A stretch of 64,000 nt of DNA, from positions 1-64,000 of the IMG/VR virus record IMGVR_UViG_3300042905_005483; one strand, 5' to 3'. The translations under genes and the position numbers were made by a program. This DNA is from a virus. Position 1 is the first letter of the stretch. Each line of letters begins with the position of its first letter. Shown piece by piece: positions 15,096 to 25,057 of this stretch. Under the pieces are notes generated by a model. It searched no databases and was not told the origin of the DNA. It saw nothing but the letters and a program-made list of their open reading frames with translations.

Positions 15096-15475
15096 AATAC
15101 AAACTCGTATTTGTGCGCATCGTCCACGCCGGTTTTACGGAAATAAACGTTTAAAGTGATGGTTTCATTTTCTCGCGGCACAACGTTGGTAGAGTACTTA
15201 ATAAATTCTGCCACGGCTTGCTTAGATAATTCGTCGCCCGCAGCTTGCAGTGCTTCAAGTTTTGTCAGCAAATTTTCTAGGCAGTCCATCACAAGGCTAG
15301 TGTTGGCACGGCAGCCGCACCCAGCCGCGGCAATGGATTCTTTGTACCGCGCCACACAATCTGTTATTTCTTGCTGCTGCGTAACGAGCGACGGGTTCTT
15401 TTCGAAAAAATCAGGTCGCATCACAAGATGAATTAGATTGTCTCGGCTGAATGAAACACTGCGCGTGCGTTGCAT
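15092..15475 (-). CDS. Hypothetical fibre-region protein
   Basis: 127 aa. N-terminus [16 protein letters not shown], a helical middle with AGCGCRAN, and a beta C-terminus [13 protein letters not shown]. No family recognised. ATG has SD AAGGAG; a sigma70-like promoter and hairpin lie just upstream (15500-15528). It starts the small decoration operon 15475-13676. Confidence 0.65.
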   Translation of the reverse strand: MQRTRSVSFSRDNLIHLVMRPDFFEKNPSLVTQQQEITDCVARYKESIAAAGCGCRANTSLVMDCLENLLTKLEALQAAGDELSKQAVAEFIKYSTNVVPRENETITLNVYFRKTGVDDAHKYEFVL

Positions 15476-15499
15476 AGGTACCGCTCCTTGGTTGTTTCG

Positions 15500-15528
15500 A
15501 TTGTCGAAACTTATATCGTTTTTGTCAA
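15500..15528 (-). promoter_or_regulatory. Sigma70-like promoter with hairpin
   Basis: TTGACA (15523-15528), 17-nt spacer, GACAAT (15500-15505), overlapping a 7-bp hairpin GTTTCGA-CAA-TCGAAAC (15494-15510). It lies between the stop of the 1989-aa fibre gene and the 15475 gene. The hairpin could instead act as an attenuator or weak terminator. Confidence 0.4.
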
Positions 15529-15529
15529 A

Positions 15530-18500
15530 TCACGCTAGCGCTGCGTTTTTTATTGCAAGCCGCAGTGCGGGGTTGGTGTTTACAGCCGCAATAATTTGTT
15601 GCAATAACGCTTCAGTTAATGTGCTCGGCCCTGCTGGCCCTGTGGGGCCTGTCGCGCCCTGCGGCCCCGGCGAGCCCGGCGGTCCGCAAGGACCTATCGG
15701 ACCTGTCGGGCCTAATGGGCCGCTCGGGCCAGTTGGTCCGGAAGGGCCTGCTGGTCCAGACGGCCCAAGCGGTCCTTGTGGGCCTTCTGGACCGTCGGCG
15801 CCTTGAACACCCGGAGGACCCTGCGCCCCCTGCGGCCCGGCGTTACCTATTTGACCTTGCGGTCCTTCTGGACCCTGCGGACCTTGAACACCTTCAGGAC
15901 CCTGCGGCCCAATAGGCCCTTGCGGCCCGCTCGGCCCTGTAGCGCCCGTCGGCCCTGTCGGCCCTGTTTCGCCTAAACCACGCGGTCCAGAGGGCCCTGC
16001 TGGCCCTGTAGCGCCCGTTGGGCCCGTGGGCCCCTTCGGACCGCTTGGGCCTGACAGGCCCGTTACACCCTGAAAGCCGCGTGGCCCTGAAGGCCCTGTA
16101 GGCCCTGTCGGCCCTGTCGGACCAGACGGCCCGAGAGGCCCTTCTACGCCTTGCGGCCCAGCGACCCCGGTAGCTCCAGTTGGCCCTGTAGGCCCTGTCG
16201 GACCAGACGGTCCCGTCGGCCCAAGCGGGCCTTCTATACCTTGCGGGCCATCCGGGCCTGTGGCGCCGGTAGGTCCTGTCGGCCCTGTCGGACCAGACGG
16301 TCCCGCCGGGCCGGTTGGGCCTAAAGGAATTTCAAAGTCGAGCAATACGTCGCCGGCCGTATCTTCTCGGGCGGTAACCTTCGCCGCGCATGTGATATCC
16401 AGCTCGGAGCAAATGTACGCATTATTTGGACCTGTCGGCCCGGTGAGGCCGATTGAAATCACGTTGCCAACATCCACGCGGCGAGCTCGCGGTAAATTAA
16501 ACCCGAGATGCTTATCGCCGCTGAACGGGTCCGTACTCACCATCACAATCGGGTCATCTATCGGGTCTATGGCAAACGAGTTTGACGTGAACGCTATTGC
16601 TCGCGGCAACGAGAAGTTAATGTCGTAGCCGCTGTCGTCGCCGTTTGCGATAAGCGCAACAGTCGGGTCGTTTACGGGGTCTAGTGTCGTCGTAGTACCA
16701 ATCGCAAGAGACTTAGCGCCCGGCAGGGTGAAAGTAAATTCGTAATCGCCGCCGCCGGTTTGCGCTAACTCTACAGCAGGGTCATCGCCCGCACCCCCGA
16801 TATTGGTGGCGGCAACTGTAAACTCTGGCGCCCGCGGCAGACTAAACGTCAAATCTACGTCACCGGCTGTGGTTGTTTGTGATACCGATGGATCGACGTT
16901 AGGCGCTACAACCGTGGTTGGTTGAACGTTGATCTCGGCTGCTCTGGGAAGCTTGAAGTCAACGGTGACGTCGCCGGCTTGAATCTGGAAATCGACTTCT
17001 GGGTCTTGATCGGGATCAAGGACCTCGAAATCTCCTTTTGTAACAGTTGCTGCGCGCGGTAATGAGAACGTTAAATCTACGTCGCCGGCGTTGGGTTGCC
17101 CGACAGCTGTAGGCACAGTATCTGGCGTTAATACCGTGACTGGTTTTACATTTATTTTTGCCGCGCGCGGTAGTTTGAAGTCGAGCGTTAGGTCGCCCTG
17201 CGCGCCGCCGCCCTGCGCGGTAATATCAGGGTCGATGTCCGGCGCGACAATCTGTACGTTTCCTTTGGTTACGTACGGTGCGCGCTGCAGATAAAACTCT
17301 AATATTGGTGCTTCTGGTGTACCCGAGACGTTTAAGTATGGTTGCGCCGGCGGGGTTACAAGCGGCTGCATAACAAATGCGCTGATGAGCGGTAGCGGGC
17401 CGGCCGGGCCTGAAGGACCAGACGGGCCAGTCAGACCCGGCGGACCAGTAACGCCCGTGAATCCGCGCGGGCCAGTTGGTCCTGTCGCGCCGGTTGGGCC
17501 GCACGGACCCGTCGGACCGCGGGGACCCGTGGCGCCGCTAGGGCCGGTGTAACAAAAGACCGTGCCAGAACTTCCGCCGCTTCCGCTGCTGCCGCCGTAG
17601 CCGCCACCACCACCACCGCCACCGCCAGCACTCGCCCCGCTGCTGCATTCAACCGTGTTGAAATCAAGCGTAAGCGTTAACTCAGAGTACGTGTCTTTGT
17701 CGACAATTGACAATTCACCGCTGGCGACACTGTCTGGCGTAACCGTGACTTTACCGGCCTTCAACGGGTTGGTTACAATTTTTACTTTTTGCTCGACAAC
17801 CTTGGGTGAGGTATTGCAGCCCGCGCCGCCTGATTTTATCTCTTCTTCAATCTGTACTTCTCTGATCGCGCAATAGGTGTCGTTTGCGTAGCCACCGTAG
17901 CCGAAGTTGTCGGTGTCACACCCAGTGATTTCAACCTCTTTTACTTTGTACACACTCGACGCGATGTTGAGCTTTGTCTCCGCGGATATCCAAAACTTGC
18001 ACTTATCGCTTTGGTCTTGTTTGACGTACAGCTTGGTTTTGTCGTCGCCGCCACAGCCATCGCCGTCGACGGGGTCGTAGTATTTTGCGCTTAAAGACTG
18101 CGATTCGGGAGGGCCACCGGAGTAACTGCCGGATATGTCGTATACGAAATACGGCTTGCACCACGGCCACTCAATAGTGAAGTCTAAGAACGTGTTGTCG
18201 AAGTACCCGGCGTTGCAGTTCTGGCGCGGCGTTAACCGAAACACCGGTTCTCGGTCGATATCGACTTTCCTCAAATCGATTGTGCCCACCTGAATTTTTA
18301 TGCACGGTGGTTTCGGTATTTTGATTTGCAGATCAAAGTCAACATTGAAGATACACTGCGGCGGGCGGTTGGTGCCGGTGTTCAGCTGATGCTGCGTAAT
18401 CGAATTAAAATAAAGCTGCGTGCTCGGCACTTCGTAGTCGGCTCGCACCGTTTGGCGCCGAATAGTAATCTGCGGGCACGGTGGGCGAGGAAGCTTAAAA

Positions 18501-21499
18501 TCAATGTCAATGTCGAAATCAAACTGGCACTCGTCAGGCGTTTTGCATGCCGCCGACGTGTTTGTGGTCGGAATGATCTGAAACTTAGCTGTGCCGGGGA
18601 ACGGGGTTTGTGAGTCCTCGTAAGTCGACTTGATTTTGTTTGTAGCTTTGGTCTGCAGCTTCGGGCATTTTGGTTTCGGTATCGGTACGATGACGTCGAT
18701 ATCGAATTCCCACTCACAATCATCTGGCTTGGTGCACGACGTAGACGGAGTTGCCGCGACTTTTGTGATAGTGAATTTGCTCGATTTGCCGGTTACGCAA
18801 GACGAACCCTCGTAACCGACCGTCACGAACCCGCCAGATTTTTTGTTCGTCAGCGTTACGCACGGCGGCTTCGGGATCGGGACGACAATCTCAATGTCAA
18901 ATTCCCATTCGCACTTCTTTACCGTGTTGCAGGTATCTTGCGTTGTGGTCGTGACTTGTGTAATCGCAAATTTGGACGACTTACCCGCAACCGTCGAACA
19001 ACCTTCGTAGCCGACGGAAACAAAGTCTCCAGACGTCTTGCGCTTGAGGCTAACGCATGGCGGTTTCGGGATCGGAACGACAATCTCAATGTCGAATTCC
19101 CATTCGCACTTTTTCAGCGTCACGCCATTGACCGTCGTAGTGCCGGTGATAGGCGTAATGGTGAAGCGCGATGTTTTGCCAACAACTTTTTCACAGCCCT
19201 CGTAGCCGACGGAGACAAAGTTGTCCGTGGTTTTACGTTTCAGCGTAACGCATGGCGGCTCAGGGATCGGTACGACAATCTCAATGTCGAATTCCCATTC
19301 GCATTTTTTTACCGTCGTGCAGCCGTCTGTTTCTGTAGTGGTGACCGGCGTTATTGCAAAGCGCGAACTGCGCCCCGCGACTGGCGTCTGACCCTGATAG
19401 CCGACGTACACAAACGTGCCGGATGTTTTGCGCTTAAGGCTGACACACGGGGGTTTAGGAATAGGAACGACAACTTCGATGTCGAACTCCCATTCGCATT
19501 TTTTTACCGTAGTGCAACCGTCTGTCTCAGTACTGATGACGGGCGTAATCGCAAACTTGGATGTTTTGCCGACAACTTTTTCGCAGCCTTCGTAGCCGAC
19601 GGAAACGAAATCGCCCGATGTTTTGCGCTTTAGGCTTACGCACGGCGGTTTGGGGATTGGTACGACAATCTCGATGTCGAATTCCCATTCGCATTTCTTT
19701 ACTGTAGTGCAGCCATCTGTCTCAGTGCTAATGACAGGCGTGATCGCAAATTTCGATGTCTTGCCAGCGACCTTTTCACAGCCCGCGTAGCCGACGGAAA
19801 CAAAGTCGCCGGACGTTTTACGTTTAAGACTGACACACGGCGGCTTCGGGATCGGTACGACAATCTCAATGTCAAATTCCCATTCGCATTTTGGTACTGT
19901 ATTGCAGCCGGCAGTGGGTGCCGACACTACGGGCGTAATAGCGAAGTAGGACGTCTTGCCCGCGACATTCGTGCAGCCCTCGTAGCCAACGTAGACAAAG
20001 TTGCCGGTTTTCTTGCGCTTAAGATTTACGCAAGGCGGCTTGGGGATAGGCACGACAATCTCAATGTCGAACTCCCATTCGCAGCGCTTGACGGTGGTGC
20101 AGCCGTCGGTGTCGTTGTACTCGGTCTTTCGAATACTGAACTGGCTTTGCTTATCCTTGACGCACGGCGAGTCTTCGTAGCCCACATACACAAACGTCGA
20201 GCGGTCTGGGCTTTTGCTCAGCACGACACACGGCGGCTTAGGGATGGGCACGACAATTCGCAGGTCGACTTCCCAGCCGCACGTTTTTACCGTTCTGCAA
20301 CCATCGGTCGTAGTTGTTGTAACCGGAGTAATTGCAAAATACGATGATTTGCCGACAACATCCGGACAGCCGTCGTATCCAACAGATACGAAATCGTTCG
20401 GGTCGCTTACCTGTCTAAGAATTGGACACGGTGGTTTCGGGATAGGAATCTTTAGAACTAAATCAACGTCAAACTCGCAGCGCCCCGGATCGCCACAGCC
20501 CGTGCTCGGTATCGGGTCCGCGACTACTTCAAATGAGTTGTCGCCGGCTACGCAGTCTTCGCCTTCGTAGCCGACCGATACGTCAAATACACGCCGGCGA
20601 ATGACTGGGCACGGCGGCGGGGGTATCGGTACATTAATCGCTAATTCAAAGTCATAGCGGCATGTGTCTGCTGTCCGGCAATTGTCTCCCGGAATTGGTA
20701 TAGAGGTAATAGAAAACGTACTGGGCGCGCACGGGCTCGCAGCTGATGTGTACGCGGAAGAAACCGTGAATTGCTTTCTGTTTAAGATTGGACACGGTTG
20801 CTTTGGAACCGGCACCACAATTTCTAGGTCGAAGACGTATTGGCACGTCTCTGGCGTGTCACAGTCGCCCGGAATCGTTGACTGTGTGACCTTAAAAGAA
20901 TTTTTTTTGCCGGCCAGACAGCTCGAACCTGTAAACCCAGTATCGACAGTGAATGTGCCGCGCCTGATTACGGGGCATGGCGGGCGCGGAATTGGTATGG
21001 CTATATCAAAACCGATATCGAACTCGCAGCGCTCCGGTGTGGTGCACGTCGCCGGAATAATCGTTTTGTCTACAATTAGCTCGGCCCGCGGCGATACGCA
21101 AGAATCGTAGCCGACCTCAATCTGCGAAGGCCCAGAGCGAATTGTCGGGCACGGCGGCGGCGGGATTGGTACGTTGATGTCCAGCGCCAGTTCGTAGTTA
21201 CACGGGTCTGTCGCTGTTTTAGTTATGCTGAGCTTTGCTTCGGGAAGGCGTTTAATAAAGCAATTGTTGGTGGGCGGCTGATATCCCACGCGGATTTCGC
21301 CAACTACCGGCCCGAAAACAGGACAAATTACGCCGACTTCCGTGTCCGGTTCAGGCGGCACGGGCGGCAACTCGCACTCAAAGATTGGCAGCGGTAAGGG
21401 CGCTATCTGGCAATCAGCGTCGGCAACGAAGCTGAAATTAACGCGCTCTACCTCGCGAATATTGCACGATGAACCGGCGAATAAATTGTCAATTACCAT
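15530..21499 (-). CDS. Giant repetitive fibre: 16 beta modules plus two collagen-like shafts
   Basis: 1989 aa from ATG 21499 (SD AAGG; GTG 21508 possible). Residues about 30-1150 contain 16 modules of about 62-66 aa, each carrying VPIPKPPC or a variant followed by VGYEGC-like strands; modules 7-12 are nearly identical. About 1150-1300 is beta-rich, then a Gly/Ser stretch near 1300, a first collagen-like Gly-X-Y block (about 1316-1368), eight shorter modules ending FxLPRA (about 1400-1700), and a long C-terminal Gly-X-Y block (about 1726-1958) rich in GPTGPTG. The last 30 residues ([17 protein letters not shown]) form a helix, perhaps a trimerisation unit. Almost certainly a long trimeric fibre or whisker; attachment point unknown. 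Confidence 0.85.
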   Translation of the reverse strand: MVIDNLFAGSSCNIREVERVNFSFVADADCQIAPLPLPIFECELPPVPPEPDTEVGVICPVFGPVVGEIRVGYQPPTNNCFIKRLPEAKLSITKTATDPCNYELALDINVPIPPPPCPTIRSGPSQIEVGYDSCVSPRAELIVDKTIIPATCTTPERCEFDIGFDIAIPIPRPPCPVIRRGTFTVDTGFTGSSCLAGKKNSFKVTQSTIPGDCDTPETCQYVFDLEIVVPVPKQPCPILNRKQFTVSSAYTSAASPCAPSTFSITSIPIPGDNCRTADTCRYDFELAINVPIPPPPCPVIRRRVFDVSVGYEGEDCVAGDNSFEVVADPIPSTGCGDPGRCEFDVDLVLKIPIPKPPCPILRQVSDPNDFVSVGYDGCPDVVGKSSYFAITPVTTTTTDGCRTVKTCGWEVDLRIVVPIPKPPCVVLSKSPDRSTFVYVGYEDSPCVKDKQSQFSIRKTEYNDTDGCTTVKRCEWEFDIEIVVPIPKPPCVNLKRKKTGNFVYVGYEGCTNVAGKTSYFAITPVVSAPTAGCNTVPKCEWEFDIEIVVPIPKPPCVSLKRKTSGDFVSVGYAGCEKVAGKTSKFAITPVISTETDGCTTVKKCEWEFDIEIVVPIPKPPCVSLKRKTSGDFVSVGYEGCEKVVGKTSKFAITPVISTETDGCTTVKKCEWEFDIEVVVPIPKPPCVSLKRKTSGTFVYVGYQGQTPVAGRSSRFAITPVTTTETDGCTTVKKCEWEFDIEIVVPIPEPPCVTLKRKTTDNFVSVGYEGCEKVVGKTSRFTITPITGTTTVNGVTLKKCEWEFDIEIVVPIPKPPCVSLKRKTSGDFVSVGYEGCSTVAGKSSKFAITQVTTTTQDTCNTVKKCEWEFDIEIVVPIPKPPCVTLTNKKSGGFVTVGYEGSSCVTGKSSKFTITKVAATPSTSCTKPDDCEWEFDIDVIVPIPKPKCPKLQTKATNKIKSTYEDSQTPFPGTAKFQIIPTTNTSAACKTPDECQFDFDIDIDFKLPRPPCPQITIRRQTVRADYEVPSTQLYFNSITQHQLNTGTNRPPQCIFNVDFDLQIKIPKPPCIKIQVGTIDLRKVDIDREPVFRLTPRQNCNAGYFDNTFLDFTIEWPWCKPYFVYDISGSYSGGPPESQSLSAKYYDPVDGDGCGGDDKTKLYVKQDQSDKCKFWISAETKLNIASSVYKVKEVEITGCDTDNFGYGGYANDTYCAIREVQIEEEIKSGGAGCNTSPKVVEQKVKIVTNPLKAGKVTVTPDSVASGELSIVDKDTYSELTLTLDFNTVECSSGASAGGGGGGGGGYGGSSGSGGSSGTVFCYTGPSGATGPRGPTGPCGPTGATGPTGPRGFTGVTGPPGLTGPSGPSGPAGPLPLISAFVMQPLVTPPAQPYLNVSGTPEAPILEFYLQRAPYVTKGNVQIVAPDIDPDITAQGGGAQGDLTLDFKLPRAAKINVKPVTVLTPDTVPTAVGQPNAGDVDLTFSLPRAATVTKGDFEVLDPDQDPEVDFQIQAGDVTVDFKLPRAAEINVQPTTVVAPNVDPSVSQTTTAGDVDLTFSLPRAPEFTVAATNIGGAGDDPAVELAQTGGGDYEFTFTLPGAKSLAIGTTTTLDPVNDPTVALIANGDDSGYDINFSLPRAIAFTSNSFAIDPIDDPIVMVSTDPFSGDKHLGFNLPRARRVDVGNVISIGLTGPTGPNNAYICSELDITCAAKVTAREDTAGDVLLDFEIPLGPTGPAGPSGPTGPTGPTGATGPDGPQGIEGPLGPTGPSGPTGPTGPTGATGVAGPQGVEGPLGPSGPTGPTGPTGPSGPRGFQGVTGLSGPSGPKGPTGPTGATGPAGPSGPRGLGETGPTGPTGATGPSGPQGPIGPQGPEGVQGPQGPEGPQGQIGNAGPQGAQGPPGVQGADGPEGPQGPLGPSGPAGPSGPTGPSGPLGPTGPIGPCGPPGSPGPQGATGPTGPAGPSTLTEALLQQIIAAVNTNPALRLAIKNAALA
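18860..20280. repeat. Tandem DNA repeat within the fibre gene, period about 195-198 bp
   Basis: The phrase around GGTACGACAATCTCAATGTC recurs roughly every 195-198 bp (for example near 19070, 19265, 19660 and 19855) with few substitutions. Copies in 19.0-19.9 kb are the closest. Such near-identity makes the region prone to recombination and to assembly collapse. Confidence 0.8.
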
Positions 21500-22505
21500 C
21501 GCAGCCACCTTGAATATTCTGATTCATGTTCAAGTGGAGCGTGGCTGTTTCGCCTTCGTCTGGCCCGCGCATGCTGAAGTTAACGCCGCCTATTAAGTTT
21601 ACATTACCGCCCCCGATTCCGTTAATCGTGAATATCAAGTCTTTGCACGCAGGCCCGCCGCTCAAAAATTTGCTGCGCACTTCGGGTTTGCCGTTTGCCG
21701 CCGCGACCTCTAGCGGTTTTTCCTCGTTCGGCGTAAAGGGGATTTCGCCCGAGTTCTCGCACAGGGCGCTGTCTTCTGCTGTGCCGCCGCCCTTTACTGC
21801 GCCGATGTTAATACTGTTGTTGCGCGTCTTTTGAATAATCTGGCAGTTGTATCCTTCGCGAAACAGCAAATTGCCGTGCATGCATTCTTTGTTTACGATA
21901 ACTGTTTTATTCGGCAAAACGCTTGCGCCGCTGTTGTTGCACACCGGCACAGTTACGCGGCGATAATTGCCTACGCTGACACTGCGAAGATAGGCTTTGC
22001 GTAAATTCTGCACGCGTGCCGGTTCAATCCTGTACGCGTTATTCGCAAACACTAACTCGTGTGTTACCGCGCCACTGTCTGTGTTTGGCGCCCCGAACTG
22101 TTCCACCATGCTCGCCGCCAATTCGGTTAGGCGGCCGGTGACCATAAACCCAGACCAGACAGGGTCTGTTCCGCAGCTCGCGGCGTCGTCGGCTGATTCG
22201 GCGTACTCGGTCACCCACTCAATAGTTGGCGGCGTGCCAACATTTGGCGCGGCCCGCGCAAAAATAATCGGTTGCGAAACGCCCGTGACCCGAAACACAA
22301 ATTTGAAGTCTGTGCGCCCGGTAACGCATATACGCTGCACGCGCTCTAACCAAATGTAATCTGTCGTCTCATCGTAATCTGCGTCCAACCCCATAATGAA
22401 ACCGGCGTCAACAATAACGTTAGTCGGCAACGCGTCCGCAGCCGAGTTGTAAATAAACGGATAGGCGCGGTACTCGTTGTCGTTGTAAAAGCCGGGACGC
22501 GACAT
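21489..22505 (-). CDS. Adhesin/fibre paralog A of the R-x-YP family
   Basis: 338 aa. N-terminus [15 protein letters not shown] shares R-x-Y-P-F/L with three neighbouring products, followed by a beta-rich domain. Near the C-terminus [16 protein letters not shown] matches the INGxx...GN-x-(I/L) motif found once in each gene of this cluster. Probably a tail-fibre or receptor-binding component. It ends inside the start of the 1989-aa fibre gene. Confidence 0.65.
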   Translation of the reverse strand: MSRPGFYNDNEYRAYPFIYNSAADALPTNVIVDAGFIMGLDADYDETTDYIWLERVQRICVTGRTDFKFVFRVTGVSQPIIFARAAPNVGTPPTIEWVTEYAESADDAASCGTDPVWSGFMVTGRLTELAASMVEQFGAPNTDSGAVTHELVFANNAYRIEPARVQNLRKAYLRSVSVGNYRRVTVPVCNNSGASVLPNKTVIVNKECMHGNLLFREGYNCQIIQKTRNNSINIGAVKGGGTAEDSALCENSGEIPFTPNEEKPLEVAAANGKPEVRSKFLSGGPACKDLIFTINGIGGGNVNLIGGVNFSMRGPDEGETATLHLNMNQNIQGGCDGN

Positions 22506-22507
22506 GT

Positions 22508-23290
22508 TTAGACACTCCCGCCAAGCGCCTCAAAGACAAGTCCGCCGTTCGTCGGATAAATTCGGACTACCGTGTCGTCCCGGCCCGCCGGCAAATTTTT
22601 GTCTGTGGCTGTAATTGTGAAATTTCCAAACTCGTCGGGACCGCACCCGTTGATTGTCTTCAAATACGGTTTGGGCGGCGCTGCCGCAGCGGCGTCATCA
22701 CAAGCTACGCGCCTGTACAGCGGCACCCCGACGACATCGACGCGAATGGTGCGGTCTCCCTCTGCGCGCACTACCACGCCGGCATCTCCGATTATCCAAA
22801 CATCGCCTGTTAAAAAACTATCTTCGCGGTCAGACTGGATTGCGCGTACGCCGGGCTCTTTTGCTGGAATAAAAGTTGTCGTTACAAATTGCGCCGACCG
22901 CTGCCCGAAAGTGTATGTGCCAATACCCCAACTCAAAAACTGTGACATTTTTTCGTTGTCTACAAGCACTAAACCGGCGGGCCTGTCGTACTGATCAAAA
23001 AACGGCATAATCCCGTTGCTTGGTGGCTCGCGCCAATCGTACACACCACGAACTATTACGCTCGGGTTCGCGGTTTCTACGACAAATTCAAAATTCAGCG
23101 CTGACACAATCAACCGGCTCAAAAATATCGCCTCCCCGCCGCCTATTGGATGAAACGTGGCGTCGATAAAACACGCGGGGTCTATCGTTAAACTAATTTC
23201 TGCCGGCTTTAGGCTAGACCCGTCCGTAAAGGGGTACCGCGAGTCGCTTTGCTCGTCGCGGAACTGTGGGAATAAAATGCGCTCTGACAT
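22508..23290 (-). CDS. Adhesin/fibre paralog B of the R-x-YP family
   Basis: 260 aa. N-terminus RDEQSDSRYPFTDGSS, central beta strands, and YLKTINGCGPDEFGNFTITA at about residues 213-232. Short version of the family: only N-terminal anchor, one beta domain and the ING motif. Adjacent genes are 2-3 nt apart, so translation is coupled. Confidence 0.65.
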   Translation of the reverse strand: MSERILFPQFRDEQSDSRYPFTDGSSLKPAEISLTIDPACFIDATFHPIGGGEAIFLSRLIVSALNFEFVVETANPSVIVRGVYDWREPPSNGIMPFFDQYDRPAGLVLVDNEKMSQFLSWGIGTYTFGQRSAQFVTTTFIPAKEPGVRAIQSDREDSFLTGDVWIIGDAGVVVRAEGDRTIRVDVVGVPLYRRVACDDAAAAAPPKPYLKTINGCGPDEFGNFTITATDKNLPAGRDDTVVRIYPTNGGLVFEALGGSV

Positions 23291-23293
23291 GGA

Positions 23294-25054
23294 TCACTCG
23301 CTGACGGTAAAACGATTGAAGTAGGTCCATGATCTGCTGGCAAATAAGCCGTATAAACCGGTGGGATTACCGTATTTTTCAAATGTAAGCGGCACCATTA
23401 ATTCTACCGTACGGGCCGCTGTTTCGAGCTCTTTTACGACAACTTTTATTGTTACGCCAGTGCCTGTAAAAATAGGCGTTACAGACATCTCATACCAGTT
23501 GCCAGTAATCACCGGAAACGTGGCGTAGCCCTCGGCGATAAAGCTATCGTTAACGTACCGCAACAGGCGCAGCTCGCCACGGCTAACATCCAACACTGCC
23601 GCAAGGTATTTCACTTGCGGAGGAACGCTTCCAGTGTCGTGCACATAATTAATGACTATGCCGCCGTTGCGGTCTAATCCTTCGCTGCCAATTTTAAACT
23701 GCGCGCTAATTGTTTTGTTATAGGCCCAGTCTGTCGCGCAATTTTTAAGCGTTGCGATGCTTGTCGAACTGCTGTTTACCGCCGCGTACGTGTTCCGCGC
23801 TGTTTTAATCGTTTGATCTTCGCTCGGCGCGGCTTCTTGCCCAGTGCCACACGGGACGCAGCCAAACGGCGCTTGCGTGTTGAGTTTTTTGAACGACCCG
23901 CGCCGCGTTTCAAATAGTGGCGGTTCGTCGCCGCAAGAACAAAAATCAATGCAGGCCGGCAGATTTAAGCACGGATAGTCTTGCATGGCGGTGAGGGTAA
24001 ACGTGGTTGCAGGTATAGCGTCTGTTGGGTCTGGCCAGCCGCAAATAGCGTCTACGGCTGTTGTCGGCTCCCAGTTAATTGTGCCGCTAGTTTGACTAAC
24101 TGCTTTGTAATAAGTCACTGGGTCGCTTTGAACCTGCACTACTTTTCCTTGTACAAATTCAGTGATAGCGTAAAGCGCGCTCAGCGTCTCCACGACGTCT
24201 GGGCAGCAGAGGTCTTTAAATGACGCGCGCCGTGTGTTGGTACTCGTGCACACTTGCGCTAACGTGGTTGGTGTCAAAACGTCAATACCGCCGCAATTTT
24301 GAAATGGTAACGCTGTCAACGGTCCGCCAAAAACAATATTGATGTTTCCGTGACAGTCGGGCGATACGCCGTTAATAGTTTCAATTGGTGTTTTAGGGCA
24401 CGTTCCGCTCTCGGGTCGTTGCCCGCAAGAACCAGTAAAATACGTAAACGGGTTGTAACTAAGTGACGCGTCATCTTTGCTTAATCGCAAGACGATTGCT
24501 TGCGCTGTTTTACCGGCCACCGCTAACGAAGAATGAAACACCGCTTCTATCGGCGGCTCACCAATTATTTTTACAATGCCGGACAGCGTGGTATTTAAAC
24601 CAGTTTTACTGATACTGGGGATCGGCAGTGGTTTGTACGCACGCGCACACCGCGCATTAATCAACGTTTGTCTTGGCGACGAAAAACGCCCTGCAAACAT
24701 TTCTTCTATGCCCGGACCAAAAGTGATCCAGCCGGCTACTCCGGGAACAATAGCTGTGATGTCGTAGTTCACATATGGGCTGACTGGGCGCGGGGCTCGC
24801 ACGGCCGCGACGGTCATGCCTTCTGTGGTTGGGTTTTCAGACACGCCTATTAGAATCGTCACAATTCCCGGGGCAGATGTGGCTCCCTGCACGTACGCGT
24901 ATTTTCCGAGTGTTTCTGGAAAACGTATATGTGCGTCTACTAACAGGTTGCTAGGCATAGCAACATGCTCGTCTGTTTCTGACGTCGCCAAGTCGTCGAG
25001 CGGGTATTCCCGAGTCGACTGCAGGTTGTACCAGTTAAGATTTCTTACGCTCAT
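23294..25054 (-). CDS. Adhesin/fibre paralog C with lectin-like C-terminal domain
   Basis: 586 aa. N-terminus NLQSTREYPLDDLATS; PIETINGVSPDCHGNINIVFG at about 227-247; a Cys-rich middle (about 340-400, with CIDFCSCGD and CVPCGTG). Residues about 415-586 resemble a concanavalin A/LamG-like jelly roll (GGIVINYVHDTG, then LDVSRGELRLLRYVND, then GNWYEMSV). Likely glycan-binding adhesin; fold assignment is by eye. Confidence 0.6.
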   Translation of the reverse strand: MSVRNLNWYNLQSTREYPLDDLATSETDEHVAMPSNLLVDAHIRFPETLGKYAYVQGATSAPGIVTILIGVSENPTTEGMTVAAVRAPRPVSPYVNYDITAIVPGVAGWITFGPGIEEMFAGRFSSPRQTLINARCARAYKPLPIPSISKTGLNTTLSGIVKIIGEPPIEAVFHSSLAVAGKTAQAIVLRLSKDDASLSYNPFTYFTGSCGQRPESGTCPKTPIETINGVSPDCHGNINIVFGGPLTALPFQNCGGIDVLTPTTLAQVCTSTNTRRASFKDLCCPDVVETLSALYAITEFVQGKVVQVQSDPVTYYKAVSQTSGTINWEPTTAVDAICGWPDPTDAIPATTFTLTAMQDYPCLNLPACIDFCSCGDEPPLFETRRGSFKKLNTQAPFGCVPCGTGQEAAPSEDQTIKTARNTYAAVNSSSTSIATLKNCATDWAYNKTISAQFKIGSEGLDRNGGIVINYVHDTGSVPPQVKYLAAVLDVSRGELRLLRYVNDSFIAEGYATFPVITGNWYEMSVTPIFTGTGVTIKVVVKELETAARTVELMVPLTFEKYGNPTGLYGLFASRSWTYFNRFTVSE

Positions 25055-25057
25055 GAC

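Noticed and set aside
17400-21500. CRISPR-like array suspicion from regular repeats
   Set aside because: Period about 195-198 bp, all in frame and coding; this is protein repeat, not spacers.
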